Assembly (NCBI RefSeq): GCF_034064985.1
Contig: NZ_CP139249.1
Location: forward strand, 3,410,001 to 3,474,000
Origin: Acinetobacter pittii
GTDB taxonomy: Bacteria; Pseudomonadota; Gammaproteobacteria; Pseudomonadales; Moraxellaceae
Direction: 5' to 3'
DNA length: 64,000 bases
In this document: piece after piece, positions 1 to 7,784 of the stretch
Layout: every line of letters begins with the position of its first letter
Numbering within the stretch: position 1 is the first letter of the stretch
The notes under the pieces: model-generated
Seen by the model: only the letters and a program-made list of their open reading frames with translations
Databases searched by the model: none
What the model was told of the DNA's origin: nothing
Translations under genes and position numbers: made by a program

Positions 1-1
1 G

Positions 2-232
2 TCTGTATCTGTGCATTGGGAGTTTATGTTTACACGTTCAATGTTCCAAACCGAAGATATGGCAAAACAAAGTGAACTATTAAATGAAGTCAGCAAGCTG
101 GTGGACGAAGGGAAAATTAAGACGACTGTGACAGAAGTTATAAGTCCAATTAATGCTGAAAATTTAAAACGAGTTCACCAGCAAATTGAAAGTGGGACAA
201 CAAAGGGTAAGATTGTCTTACAAGGTTTTTAA
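2..232 (+). CDS. zinc-type alcohol dehydrogenase-like (MDR family) protein, C-terminal fragment
   Basis: Only the last 76 codons lie in the window, and the reading frame stays open to the left edge, so the gene is cut by the window and not broken. The tail carries the WEFMFTRSMFQTEDM block followed by a C-terminal VHQQIESGTTKGKIVLQGF stretch. Both are typical of the MDR superfamily members annotated as zinc-binding alcohol dehydrogenase or quinone oxidoreductase, which bind NADPH and reduce enones, quinones or aldehydes in the cytoplasm. The substrate cannot be inferred. It is followed by a terminator shared with the convergent slyX gene. Confidence 0.75.
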   Translation, partial: SVSVHWEFMFTRSMFQTEDMAKQSELLNEVSKLVDEGKIKTTVTEVISPINAENLKRVHQQIESGTTKGKIVLQGF

Positions 233-256
233 GCAAAATTGAAAATATTCCCAAAT

Positions 257-286
257 AAAAAGGCAAGTATCGAACTTGCCTTTTTA
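257..286. terminator. bidirectional terminator between ADH-like gene and slyX
   Basis: The hairpin arms AAAAGGCAAGT and ACTTGCCTTTT enclose a short loop, with an A tract before and a T tract after. It can therefore end transcription from both convergent genes. It abuts the slyX stop codon. Confidence 0.85.
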
Positions 287-532
287 TTAATAGTGAGGAG
301 GTTTATTCGTTAATGGATCAAAAGGTGCAATGCCTTCTGACAAATCCGAAGATTCCACACGTTGATAAAGAAATTGCATTTGTTTTTTCAAATCAGCTAT
401 TTCTTGAGTTTGAATAGCGAGTTGTTGATTTAATTGTTCAACTAAATCATCCAAAAATGTAATTCGCACTTGCAAATCTTCAATGGGTGCGGAAAATGAC
501 GCTTGATCATCATGATATGGTGGTTTAGTCAT
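287..532 (-). CDS. slyX: SlyX family protein
   Basis: An 81-residue acidic protein with a central heptad-like segment (roughly residues 17-60, IEDLQVRITFLDDLVEQLNQQL) predicted to form a coiled coil. It ends in PPHY, the characteristic C-terminus of SlyX. The molecular role of SlyX is unknown. In enterobacteria the gene sits near slyD, a context absent here. The ATG start is preceded by GAGG at good spacing. It is divergent from uup with only 32 bp between the two start codons, so the two promoters must overlap or lie partly inside the coding regions. Confidence 0.85.
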   Translation of the reverse strand: MTKPPYHDDQASFSAPIEDLQVRITFLDDLVEQLNQQLAIQTQEIADLKKQMQFLYQRVESSDLSEGIAPFDPLTNKPPHY

Positions 533-564
533 TTAAATCCTCATTTGAGATTCTGGAAAACATT

Positions 565-2475
565 ATGGCCTATATTACCCTAAGGGATGTCCAACTTGCT
601 TTTGGCGGACCTGCCCTGCTCGATGGCGCGAACTTTAATCTAGAACGTGGCGAACGAGTCTGTTTAATTGGTCGTAATGGTGAAGGTAAGTCTACTTTAC
701 TTAAACTGATCGAGGGAAGCCTATTACCAGATTCTGGTGAAGTTTCTATTCAAAATGGTTTAACTGTTTCAATGTTAGCCCAAGACGTTCCAATGGATTC
801 AGGTAAGGTTGCTGACATTGTGGCTGATGGCGCAGGCGAAGCTGCCGAAGTACTCAGAGCTTATCATGAAGCAACTGATGCTTGTATGCTGGGAGATATG
901 GAAGCTTGTGACCGTATGGGTAACCTACAGCATAAGCTCGACCAACTCGACGGTTGGGCACTCGAAAACAAGGTCAATGCTCTATTAAGTAAAATGGGAC
1001 TCGATCCAAATGCAGATTTGGCAGATCTTTCAGGTGGACGTAAACGCCGTGTTTTACTCGCTCGTGCTCTTTTAACGCAGCCAGACGTATTACTTCTAGA
1101 CGAACCAACGAACCATTTAGATGTTGAAAGTATTGAGTGGCTAGAAAAATTCCTACTCGATCAAAATAATTTAACGCTACTATTTATCTCGCATGACCGT
1201 TCTTTTGTAGACAGTATTGCAACTCGAATTGTTGAACTTGATCGTGGCATTTTACGTGGCTACGAAGGCAACTATTCACGTTATTTAGAGCTTAAAGCTC
1301 AGCAAATGGAAGCAGAAGAGAAACAAAATGCTTTATTTGATAAAAAGTTAGCTGAAGAAGAAGCTTGGATTCGCCAAGGGATTAAAGCTCGCCGTACGCG
1401 TAATGAAGGTCGTGTGCGCGCCTTAAAAGCTTTACGTGAAGAATCGAAAGCTCGCCGTTCACAACAGGGCAAAGTGAGCATGGCGACTCAAGAAGCAAAT
1501 CGCTCTGGTAAATTAGTATTTGATATTGAGCACTTAAGCGTATCTTATGACGACAAACCACTGATTAAAGATTTCTCTACACTAGTCATGCGTGGTGACC
1601 GTATTGGCCTAGTCGGTGATAACGGCGTCGGTAAAACAACCTTAATTAAAGCTATTTTAGGTGAAATCGAGCACGGTGGTTCTGTTAAGACAGGTACACA
1701 GTTAGAAGTTGCTTATTTTGATCAATTACGTAATGCCTTAGACCTTGAAAAAACAGTAATGGCAAACGTTTCAGAAGGCTCTGACTTCGTTGATGTAAAT
1801 GGCAACCGCCGTCATATCTACAGCTATTTACAAGATTTCTTGTTTTCACCTGAACGCGCACGCACACCTGTAAAAGCCCTTTCTGGTGGTGAGCGTAACC
1901 GTATCTTGCTTGCTAAATTACTGCTTAAACCATCGAACCTGATTGTGATGGACGAACCAACCAATGACTTGGATATGGTGACTCTTGAGCTTCTTGAAGA
2001 GATGCTTTCTGAATATAAAGGAACCTTGTTACTCATTTCCCATGACCGTGCATTTATGGACAACGTCGTAACATCAACTTGGGTATTTGATGGTAAAGGC
2101 AATATTGCAGAGTACATTGGTGGCTACCAAGACTATTTGCAGCAACGTCCAGATGATAAAGTCGTAGACCAAAAGTCTGACGTTAAAAAAGCTCAAGCAA
2201 AAGCCGAAGCTGAAAAAGCCGCAGCACAAAGTAACGTTAAAAAAGTCAAACTGAGTTATAAAGACCAACGTGAACTTGAGCAACTTCCTGCCGAAATCGA
2301 GAAACTGGAAGTTGAACAAGCAGAGCTTTCTGACAAACTTGCAGATGGTTCATGGTTTGTCAGTAATGCCGATGAAGCAACCAAAGCAAGTCAACGTCTC
2401 GCAGAAATTGAAGAGGTATTACTTGAAAAATTAGAACGTTGGGATGAGCTTGAACAAATGAGCAAAGGAAATTAA
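565..2475 (+). CDS. uup: ABC-F family ATPase Uup
   Basis: The protein has 636 residues and two ABC ATPase domains without membrane segments. Domain 1 has Walker A GRNGEGKS (residues 36-43), signature LSGGRKRR and Walker B LLLDEPTNHLD. Domain 2 has Walker A GDNGVGKT, signature LSGGERNR and Walker B LIVMDEPTNDLD. A charged linker lies between them, and the C-terminus (about 540-636) is Lys/Glu-rich and predicted to form the coiled coil that distinguishes Uup from other ABC-F proteins. Uup proteins act on ribosomes or branched DNA and affect precise transposon excision. The length matches the family. A strong terminator follows the stop codon. Confidence 0.93.
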   Translation: MAYITLRDVQLAFGGPALLDGANFNLERGERVCLIGRNGEGKSTLLKLIEGSLLPDSGEVSIQNGLTVSMLAQDVPMDSGKVADIVADGAGEAAEVLRAYHEATDACMLGDMEACDRMGNLQHKLDQLDGWALENKVNALLSKMGLDPNADLADLSGGRKRRVLLARALLTQPDVLLLDEPTNHLDVESIEWLEKFLLDQNNLTLLFISHDRSFVDSIATRIVELDRGILRGYEGNYSRYLELKAQQMEAEEKQNALFDKKLAEEEAWIRQGIKARRTRNEGRVRALKALREESKARRSQQGKVSMATQEANRSGKLVFDIEHLSVSYDDKPLIKDFSTLVMRGDRIGLVGDNGVGKTTLIKAILGEIEHGGSVKTGTQLEVAYFDQLRNALDLEKTVMANVSEGSDFVDVNGNRRHIYSYLQDFLFSPERARTPVKALSGGERNRILLAKLLLKPSNLIVMDEPTNDLDMVTLELLEEMLSEYKGTLLLISHDRAFMDNVVTSTWVFDGKGNIAEYIGGYQDYLQQRPDDKVVDQKSDVKKAQAKAEAEKAAAQSNVKKVKLSYKDQRELEQLPAEIEKLEVEQAELSDKLADGSWFVSNADEATKASQRLAEIEEVLLEKLERWDELEQMSKGN

Positions 2476-2504
2476 TTTATTTGCTTTCGCCTAGAGTAAA
2501 TAAA

Positions 2505-2534
2505 AAAGCCTCCTTAAATTAAGGGGGCTTTTTA
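2505..2534. terminator. terminator after uup
   Basis: The near-perfect stem AAAGCCTCCTT / AAGGGGGCTTT (one G-T pair) is followed by a T run. Confidence 0.85.
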
Positions 2535-2697
2535 TAAAATATCTATAAATTTGAAAGCTAAAAATCTATGAAAAATACATGATGAGTGATTAAGTTTAGT
2601 CAGCCTTAATAGTTCAAAATATCGCCCTGTTTGAATATAAGACTTATAAAAATAATTATGTTATATCTACCCATATAATAATATTCGAGTATTTTTC

Positions 2698-3330
2698 ATG
2701 CTAGATCTTTCTCAAATTTTAGCATTCGGATTAATCTGCTTGGCGATGGTGCTTACCCCTGGCCCAAACATGATTTACCTTATTTCTCGTTCAATTTGCC
2801 AAGGAAAAACGGCGGGATTTATTTCACTCGCTGGTGTCGGCGTTGGCTTCGTATTTTATATGCTTTGTGCTTCTTTCGGGATTACAGCGCTTATTGTTGC
2901 AGTTCCTTATGCTTATGACACCATCCGTATTGCAGGGGCAATTTATTTACTCTGGCTAGCATGGAAAGCACTACGTCCCAATGCATCCCCAATTTTTGAT
3001 GTAAAGCAATTATCAGTAGACTCTCCAGCTAAACTATTTTTAATGGGTTTCGCTACAAATCTACTTAATCCTAAAATTGCGATTATGTATTTATCATTAT
3101 TGCCACAGTTTATTCACCCACAACAAGGCAGTATTTTATGGCAATCCATTCAGCTCGGTACTATACAAATTTTTGTCAGCGTTTCGGTAAATGCGCTGAT
3201 TGTGCTTTCTGCGGGTAGCATTGCCCTTTTTCTTCAACAAAAGCCTCTTTGGGCAAATATACAACGTTGGCTTATGGGAACGGTGCTAGCTGGACTTGCT
3301 GTTCGTATTCTTTTAGAAAATCGTCGATAA
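2698..3330 (+). CDS. LysE/RhtB family amino acid exporter
   Basis: A 210-residue, very hydrophobic protein with about six predicted membrane helices. The N-terminal TPGPNM motif (residues 21-26) is the hallmark of the LysE/RhtB translocator family. These inner-membrane proteins export amino acids or related metabolites by proton antiport. The substrate (homoserine, threonine, leucine, or others) cannot be read from sequence. It is a monocistronic unit between uup and the lipid A acyltransferase gene, and no neighbouring regulator suggests an inducer. Confidence 0.88.
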   Translation: MLDLSQILAFGLICLAMVLTPGPNMIYLISRSICQGKTAGFISLAGVGVGFVFYMLCASFGITALIVAVPYAYDTIRIAGAIYLLWLAWKALRPNASPIFDVKQLSVDSPAKLFLMGFATNLLNPKIAIMYLSLLPQFIHPQQGSILWQSIQLGTIQIFVSVSVNALIVLSAGSIALFLQQKPLWANIQRWLMGTVLAGLAVRILLENRR

Positions 3331-3440
3331 CCGCGCTTTACTTCTTCATCTTAAACGCTCAATTCAACAGTGTATTACGACGATAAATTCAGTTCATGAT
3401 ACACTTTTGCCAGTTTTAATTTCGAATTCTTTATATCGCT

Positions 3441-4376
3441 ATGAGCCAAAAGCAGACTTATACGCCCGGTGAATTTCAATGGTCCTTTTTATTGCCTAAA
3501 TATTGGGGTATTTGGATTGCCATCGTTTTTTTAATGCTTTTGGCTATTTTGCCGTGGGCAATTCAATGGCGTCTGGCTCATGGCTTAGCAAATCTTGCTT
3601 GGAAATATTTAAAATCTCGCCGAAAAACGACTATTCGTAATTTAGAAGTCTGCTTTCCCGAATGGTCAGCCGAAAAAGTACAGCAACAAGCTAAGCAAGT
3701 TTTTGTAGATATGATGCTTGGTATTTTTGAGACATTAAACGCATGGTATAAGCCTTACTGGTTTAAAAACCGTGTCACTATTGAAGGCTTAGAACACATT
3801 ACCAACGCTCAAGCTCAGGGCAAAGGCGTTTTATTATTGGGTACTCATAGTACGCTTCTTGATGCAGGGGGTTATGTGTGCGCTCAATATTTCGAGCCAG
3901 ATGTCGTCTACCGACCTCAAAACAACCCATTGCTCGATATGCTGATATATCGTTGCCGTGGCACCATTTATAAAGCGCAAATCGATCATGATGATATGCG
4001 TAGTTTAATTCGTCATCTTAAAGATGGTGATGCAATTTGGTATAGCCCTGATCAAGACTTCGGACTTAAACAAGGGGTTATGGCACCCTTCTTTGGTGTG
4101 CCAGCGGCCACAGTAACTGCACATCGCCGTTTATTAAAAATCTCGAAGGCAGTCGCAGTTCCTTTATATTTTTATCGTCAAGGCGATGTACAAGACCCGA
4201 AATATCATATCTTGATTGAACCGGCCGTCGACAATATGCCAAGTGAAGATGAAGTTGATGATGCAACACGTGTTAATAAGATTATTGAAAATCAGCTTCG
4301 TATCGCACCAACTCAATATATGTGGTTCCATCGTCGCTTTAAAACACGTCCAGAGGGATATGAAGAGATTTATTAA
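3441..4376 (+). CDS. lpxL: lipid A late acyltransferase, LpxL/HtrB-like
   Basis: A 311-residue protein with one N-terminal membrane segment (about 25-45) and a cytoplasmic acyltransferase domain of the LpxL/LpxM/HtrB family. Visible hallmarks are the catalytic HX4D (HSTLLD, near 135), YRPQNNPL, SPDQDFG and the C-terminal QYMWFHRRFKTRPEG. It transfers an acyl chain from acyl-ACP to the primary acyl chains of the lipid A precursor at the inner membrane. The blocks resemble E. coli LpxL more than LpxM, but Acinetobacter has both, so the exact paralogue is an inference. It is co-oriented with lpsB 265 bp downstream, consistent with a lipid A/core locus. Confidence 0.85.
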   Translation: MSQKQTYTPGEFQWSFLLPKYWGIWIAIVFLMLLAILPWAIQWRLAHGLANLAWKYLKSRRKTTIRNLEVCFPEWSAEKVQQQAKQVFVDMMLGIFETLNAWYKPYWFKNRVTIEGLEHITNAQAQGKGVLLLGTHSTLLDAGGYVCAQYFEPDVVYRPQNNPLLDMLIYRCRGTIYKAQIDHDDMRSLIRHLKDGDAIWYSPDQDFGLKQGVMAPFFGVPAATVTAHRRLLKISKAVAVPLYFYRQGDVQDPKYHILIEPAVDNMPSEDEVDDATRVNKIIENQLRIAPTQYMWFHRRFKTRPEGYEEIY

Positions 4377-4449
4377 GATAAGGCTGTAATAATTTTAGAT
4401 TAGTAATAGGCACAGCCTCGATTTAAAGTGAAATTCAAATACTATCCAA

Positions 4450-4565
4450 TAGGCAGACCTTACTTTTCAGGGATAAAAAGTAAGCAAAAATCCTTTGTTC
4501 CGCTGATGTTACATCCTTGTAACACAGCGAAACGGCGACATCCATGTCGCTATCACGATAGTAAA
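4450..4565. repeat. dispersed structured intergenic repeat, family A copy 1
   Basis: About 116 bp matching the reverse complement of 52786-52903 over its full length. It folds into three consecutive hairpins: CTTACTTT/AAAGTAAG, TGTTAC/GTAACA and GCGACA/TGTCGC. Differences from the second copy are compensatory in the second and third stems. It lies between the lpxL-like gene and lpsB. Confidence 0.85.
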
Positions 4566-4641
4566 CTCTGGATAATGATTTAGTTTGAGATGATGTATCT
4601 GTAGATGATCCATCTTTTATGAACGTATAAGGCAAAAAACA

Positions 4642-5742
4642 ATGAAAGTGATGCAACTTCTCCCAGAACTTAATAGCGGTGGCGTAGAACGCGGCACGCT
4701 AGAAATTGCACGCGCACTTGTTGCACAGGGCCATCAATCATTGGTTGTTTCAAACGGTGGCCGCTTGGTCTCACAGCTCGAAGCTGAAAGTTCTACTCAT
4801 TTAACGCTACCAATTCATAAAAAGTCGCTTTCAAGCTTGTGGCAAATCCGTCCATTACGTCAGCTGATTGAACAGCATCAACCCGATATTGTTCATGTAC
4901 GTTCACGTGTACCTGCTTGGCTAACTCACTTTGCTTTAAGAAAAATACCTGCGAACAAACGCCCTCACCTCATTAGTACGGTACATGGCTTTTATTCAGT
5001 CAATCGTTATAGTGCGATTATGACGCAGGCCGAAAAAGTGATTGCTGTTTCAGACAGTGTAGTTAAATACATCACTGACCATTATAAAAACTGCCCTCCC
5101 CAAGATATTGTTCGAATTTATCGAGGAATTGACCCAGCCGCGTTTCCGCATAACTATCAACCCTCAGCACAATGGTTTAATCAAGTTTTTAATGACTTTC
5201 CTGAACTCGAAAATAAGTTCTTACTTTGCTTACCTGGCCGTATTACACGTTTAAAAGGACATGAAAGTTTAATTGAACTGATGCAAAAACTAGGTAAACA
5301 ATATCCTCAGCTACATGCTGTGGTTGTTGGTGGTGCCGATGCAAAAAAACAGGCCTATTTAAGCGAGTTGCAGGGTAGCATTCAAAGCAAAGGACTCGCA
5401 GATAAAATTACCTTCGTAGGCCATCGCTCAGATATTCGCGAATGGCTCGCTTTTAGCGATATTGTGCTCTCTCTATCCAATCAGGCAGAAACATTCGGTA
5501 GAACAGCATTAGAAGCGCTCTCAGTCGGTACGCCAGTCATTGGCTGGAATCGTGGAGGCGTGGCCGAGATTTTATCGAATATCTATCCACAAGGTCTTGT
5601 TGAAGTAGGAAATGAAAAGGCTTTACTAGAAACAGTTAGACAGCATATTGAACAGCCTCAAGTCGTTGCCCCTGTTACTATGTTTAGCTTGAAAGACATG
5701 TGTGATCAGACACTGGCGTTATATGAATCTGTACTGAAATAA
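4642..5742 (+). CDS. lpsB: LPS core glycosyltransferase LpsB (GT4 family)
   Basis: A 366-residue GT-B fold glycosyltransferase. The N-terminal acceptor half starts with ELNSGGVERGTLEIARAL, and the C-terminal donor half contains PGRITRLKGHE and the GT4 EX7E motif (ETFGRTALE) followed by a WNRGG loop. The length and sequence match the A. baumannii enzyme known as LpsB, which extends the lipooligosaccharide core and affects serum and peptide resistance. It acts on the cytoplasmic face of the inner membrane. The ATG has AAGG about 10 nt upstream. Family A repeat hairpins end about 75 nt before the start, so they could lie in its leader. Confidence 0.85.
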   Translation: MKVMQLLPELNSGGVERGTLEIARALVAQGHQSLVVSNGGRLVSQLEAESSTHLTLPIHKKSLSSLWQIRPLRQLIEQHQPDIVHVRSRVPAWLTHFALRKIPANKRPHLISTVHGFYSVNRYSAIMTQAEKVIAVSDSVVKYITDHYKNCPPQDIVRIYRGIDPAAFPHNYQPSAQWFNQVFNDFPELENKFLLCLPGRITRLKGHESLIELMQKLGKQYPQLHAVVVGGADAKKQAYLSELQGSIQSKGLADKITFVGHRSDIREWLAFSDIVLSLSNQAETFGRTALEALSVGTPVIGWNRGGVAEILSNIYPQGLVEVGNEKALLETVRQHIEQPQVVAPVTMFSLKDMCDQTLALYESVLK

Positions 5743-5750
5743 CCTCATAA

Positions 5751-5779
5751 AAAAACCCGCGATCAACGCGGGTTTTTAT
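5751..5779. terminator. bidirectional terminator between lpsB and gltP-like gene
   Basis: Perfect stem AAAAACCCGCG / CGCGGGTTTTT with a short loop and flanking A and T runs, lying between convergent genes. Confidence 0.9.
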
Positions 5780-5800
5780 TACAACAATAAAAAGTCAGCT

Positions 5801-7087
5801 TTATTTAAGCGATGCTTCATAAGCAGCAGCCTTTTCAGAGTCGTATTGTTTTTCCCATTTACTGATTACAAGTACAGCAAGCGCATTACCGACAACGTTC
5901 AATGCAGTACGAGCCATATCCATAATACGGTCAACACCAGCAATAAATGCTAAGCCTTCAACAGGAATACCAACGCTACCTAATGTCGCTAATAAAACAA
6001 CAAATGATACGCCAGGAACACCCGCAATACCCTTAGAAGTAATCATTAATGTTACAACCAAAATAACTTGTTGGCTGATTGACATTTCAATACCGTAAAG
6101 CTGTGCAATAAAGATTGCTGCGATACTTTGGTACAGCGTAGAACCATCAAGGTTAAATGAATAACCTGTTGGAATCACAAAACTGGAAATCGCTTTTGGC
6201 GCACCGTAAGCTTCCATCTTTTGCATAATACGCGGTAAAACTGTTTCCGAACTTGCTGTTGAATAAGCCAAAATCAATTCATCTTTCAAAATCTTAAACA
6301 AGATAAAGATATTGATACCGAAAAATTTTGCAGTTAAACCAAGTACCACTAAGGCAAAGAATAAAATCGCACCGTATACCAACACGACTAATTTGCCTAA
6401 AGGGATAAGTGAAGCAAAACCGAAGTTTGCAACAGTTACAGCGATTAAACCAAACACACCCACTGGTGCATATTTCATGATGATGTGCGTTACGCGGAAC
6501 ATCGTTTCTGAAACTGCATGAAACACGTTCAATAATGGGTCTTTAGTGGTTGCTGGTAAAGAAGATAAACCAATACCAAATAGCACAGCAAAGAAAATCA
6601 CAGGTAACATTTCGCCATGCGCCATTGAACTAATAATGTTCGTTGGGATAAGCGATAATATTGTTTGAATTAAACCATGTGACTGAGACTGAACTTCTTC
6701 AGTTGTATGCTTGTACTGAGAAATATCCGACTGTACCAACTGAGACATATCAATGCCTGAGCCCGGATGGAAGATATTTGCTGCAACCAAGCCAACCAAA
6801 ATAGCGATAGTCGTAATAATTTCAAAATAGAGAATGGTTTTAAAACCAAGTCGCCCTAAACTTTTCGTACTGCCAACACCTGCAATACCTAAAATCAAGG
6901 TAGAGAAAACGATTGGAATAACAATCATTTTAATCAGGCTAATAAAGATCTTACCAAGTGGTGTAAGAACATTATTCACAATACTGTCTTTGATTTCAGG
7001 CTGGTTATGTAAAACAGCCCCGACAACTATCCCTAGGATTAAAGCAATTAAAATTTGCCATGCAAGGCTAAATTTAAAATTCTTCAT
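5801..7087 (-). CDS. dicarboxylate/amino acid:cation symporter (GltP/DAACS family)
   Basis: A 428-residue inner-membrane transporter of the DAACS family (GltP/DctA/Glt(Ph) fold). The N-terminal MKNFKFSLAWQILIALILG helix, the serine-rich hairpin (AYSTASSETVLPR), the cation-binding SFNLDGSTLYQS segment (normally NMDGT) and the C-terminal DRIMDMARTALNVVGNA are visible. It likely imports glutamate/aspartate or C4-dicarboxylates with protons or sodium. I chose the ATG at 7087 because AAGGA lies 7 nt upstream. A GTG six codons earlier is less likely. Monocistronic, with a long upstream interval holding an sRNA candidate on the same strand. Confidence 0.88.
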   Translation of the reverse strand: MKNFKFSLAWQILIALILGIVVGAVLHNQPEIKDSIVNNVLTPLGKIFISLIKMIVIPIVFSTLILGIAGVGSTKSLGRLGFKTILYFEIITTIAILVGLVAANIFHPGSGIDMSQLVQSDISQYKHTTEEVQSQSHGLIQTILSLIPTNIISSMAHGEMLPVIFFAVLFGIGLSSLPATTKDPLLNVFHAVSETMFRVTHIIMKYAPVGVFGLIAVTVANFGFASLIPLGKLVVLVYGAILFFALVVLGLTAKFFGINIFILFKILKDELILAYSTASSETVLPRIMQKMEAYGAPKAISSFVIPTGYSFNLDGSTLYQSIAAIFIAQLYGIEMSISQQVILVVTLMITSKGIAGVPGVSFVVLLATLGSVGIPVEGLAFIAGVDRIMDMARTALNVVGNALAVLVISKWEKQYDSEKAAAYEASLK

Positions 7088-7521
7088 AAGACAATCCTTA
7101 TGCACCGCAAAGTATCAAATATGAGAGGGAGAAGACCACTAACTAAGAGTGAAACCTCAATATGTACAGTAATTTCCAAACAGAAATTTAAATGCACAAA
7201 CAAATCACAACTCGCCGATCCGACGAGAAAACAACAATGCCTGTTGACGATCCAACATGTCAACGATCGGCACATTCTATTGAGATTTATTAATTAAACA
7301 ACCCCAATTTATCTTTAAATAGATCAAAGCCTATATTTATTCACCAATAATCTATAAAAACAAAAACTTAATAAAAAAAATTTTTGTATCTTTTTTCATT
7401 AAAAATTGCTCAGATTTATATAAAAACACATAGGTATTTACCCATTGTTAAATAGATTTAAAAATTAAGATGAGCTTAAAAATATTTGTTTTATTTACAC
7501 AGAATTAAATAAGGTATATAA

Positions 7522-7560
7522 AAATATCAACCCGAGTTCTGCGTCCTGCAAAACTCGGGT
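7522..7560 (-). terminator. Rho-independent terminator of the Rsm-like sRNA
   Basis: Nine-base-pair stem ACCCGAGTT / AACTCGGGT, extended by TGC/GCA around an AGGAC loop. On the minus strand it is followed by TGATATTTTT. Confidence 0.85.
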
Positions 7561-7692
7561 AAATGAGGTTGTGCTTTCAGGTTAATAATTATTTTTATCG
7601 TTTCCGTTCCAACATCTGATCCGTGATGCTATTCCATATCAGCTTTGTGTATCCTTACGTGGGACTATCCATTCCCGGTTCCGTGTGCCGAT
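7522..7692 (-). ncRNA. candidate GacA-activated RsmX/Y/Z-like (CsrA-sequestering) small RNA
   Basis: Read on the minus strand, this roughly 170-nt segment contains nine GGA trinucleotides (plus-strand TCC at 7544, 7603, 7608, 7620, 7633, 7652, 7668, 7673 and 7680). Several sit in predicted hairpin loops: GGGA-ATGGATAG-TCCC, GCT-GATATGGAAT-AGC, and AGGAC in the terminator loop. It ends in a Rho-independent terminator with stem ACCCGAGTT / AACTCGGGT and a T-rich tail. A GacA-box-like palindrome and a promoter lie upstream. There is no plausible ORF. This layout is the signature of Rsm/Csr sponge RNAs, which titrate CsrA/RsmA. The assignment is inferred from pattern, and the exact ends are estimates. 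Confidence 0.75.
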
Positions 7693-7698
7693 GAATGT

Positions 7699-7727
7699 AG
7701 AATAAGGTTTTTATAACTCTCTGCCTA
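7699..7727 (-). promoter_or_regulatory. sigma70-type promoter of the Rsm-like sRNA
   Basis: On the minus strand, TAGGCA (7727-7722) and TATTCT (7704-7699) are separated by 17 bp. This would start transcription near 7692. Confidence 0.55.
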
Positions 7728-7748
7728 TTCGCCCTAGACTCAAATCTT

Positions 7749-7766
7749 TGTACGATATTGCTTACA
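7749..7766 (-). promoter_or_regulatory. GacA box (upstream activating sequence) for the sRNA
   Basis: The minus strand reads TGTAAGCAATATCGTACA. The Pseudomonas GacA upstream activating sequence is TGTAAG-N2-AT-N2-CTTACA, so 13 of 14 specified positions match (CGTACA in place of CTTACA). Its centre is about 65 bp upstream of the predicted start, in the region where such boxes are found. Confidence 0.75.
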
Positions 7767-7784
7767 TCAATCTTTATATTCTTT

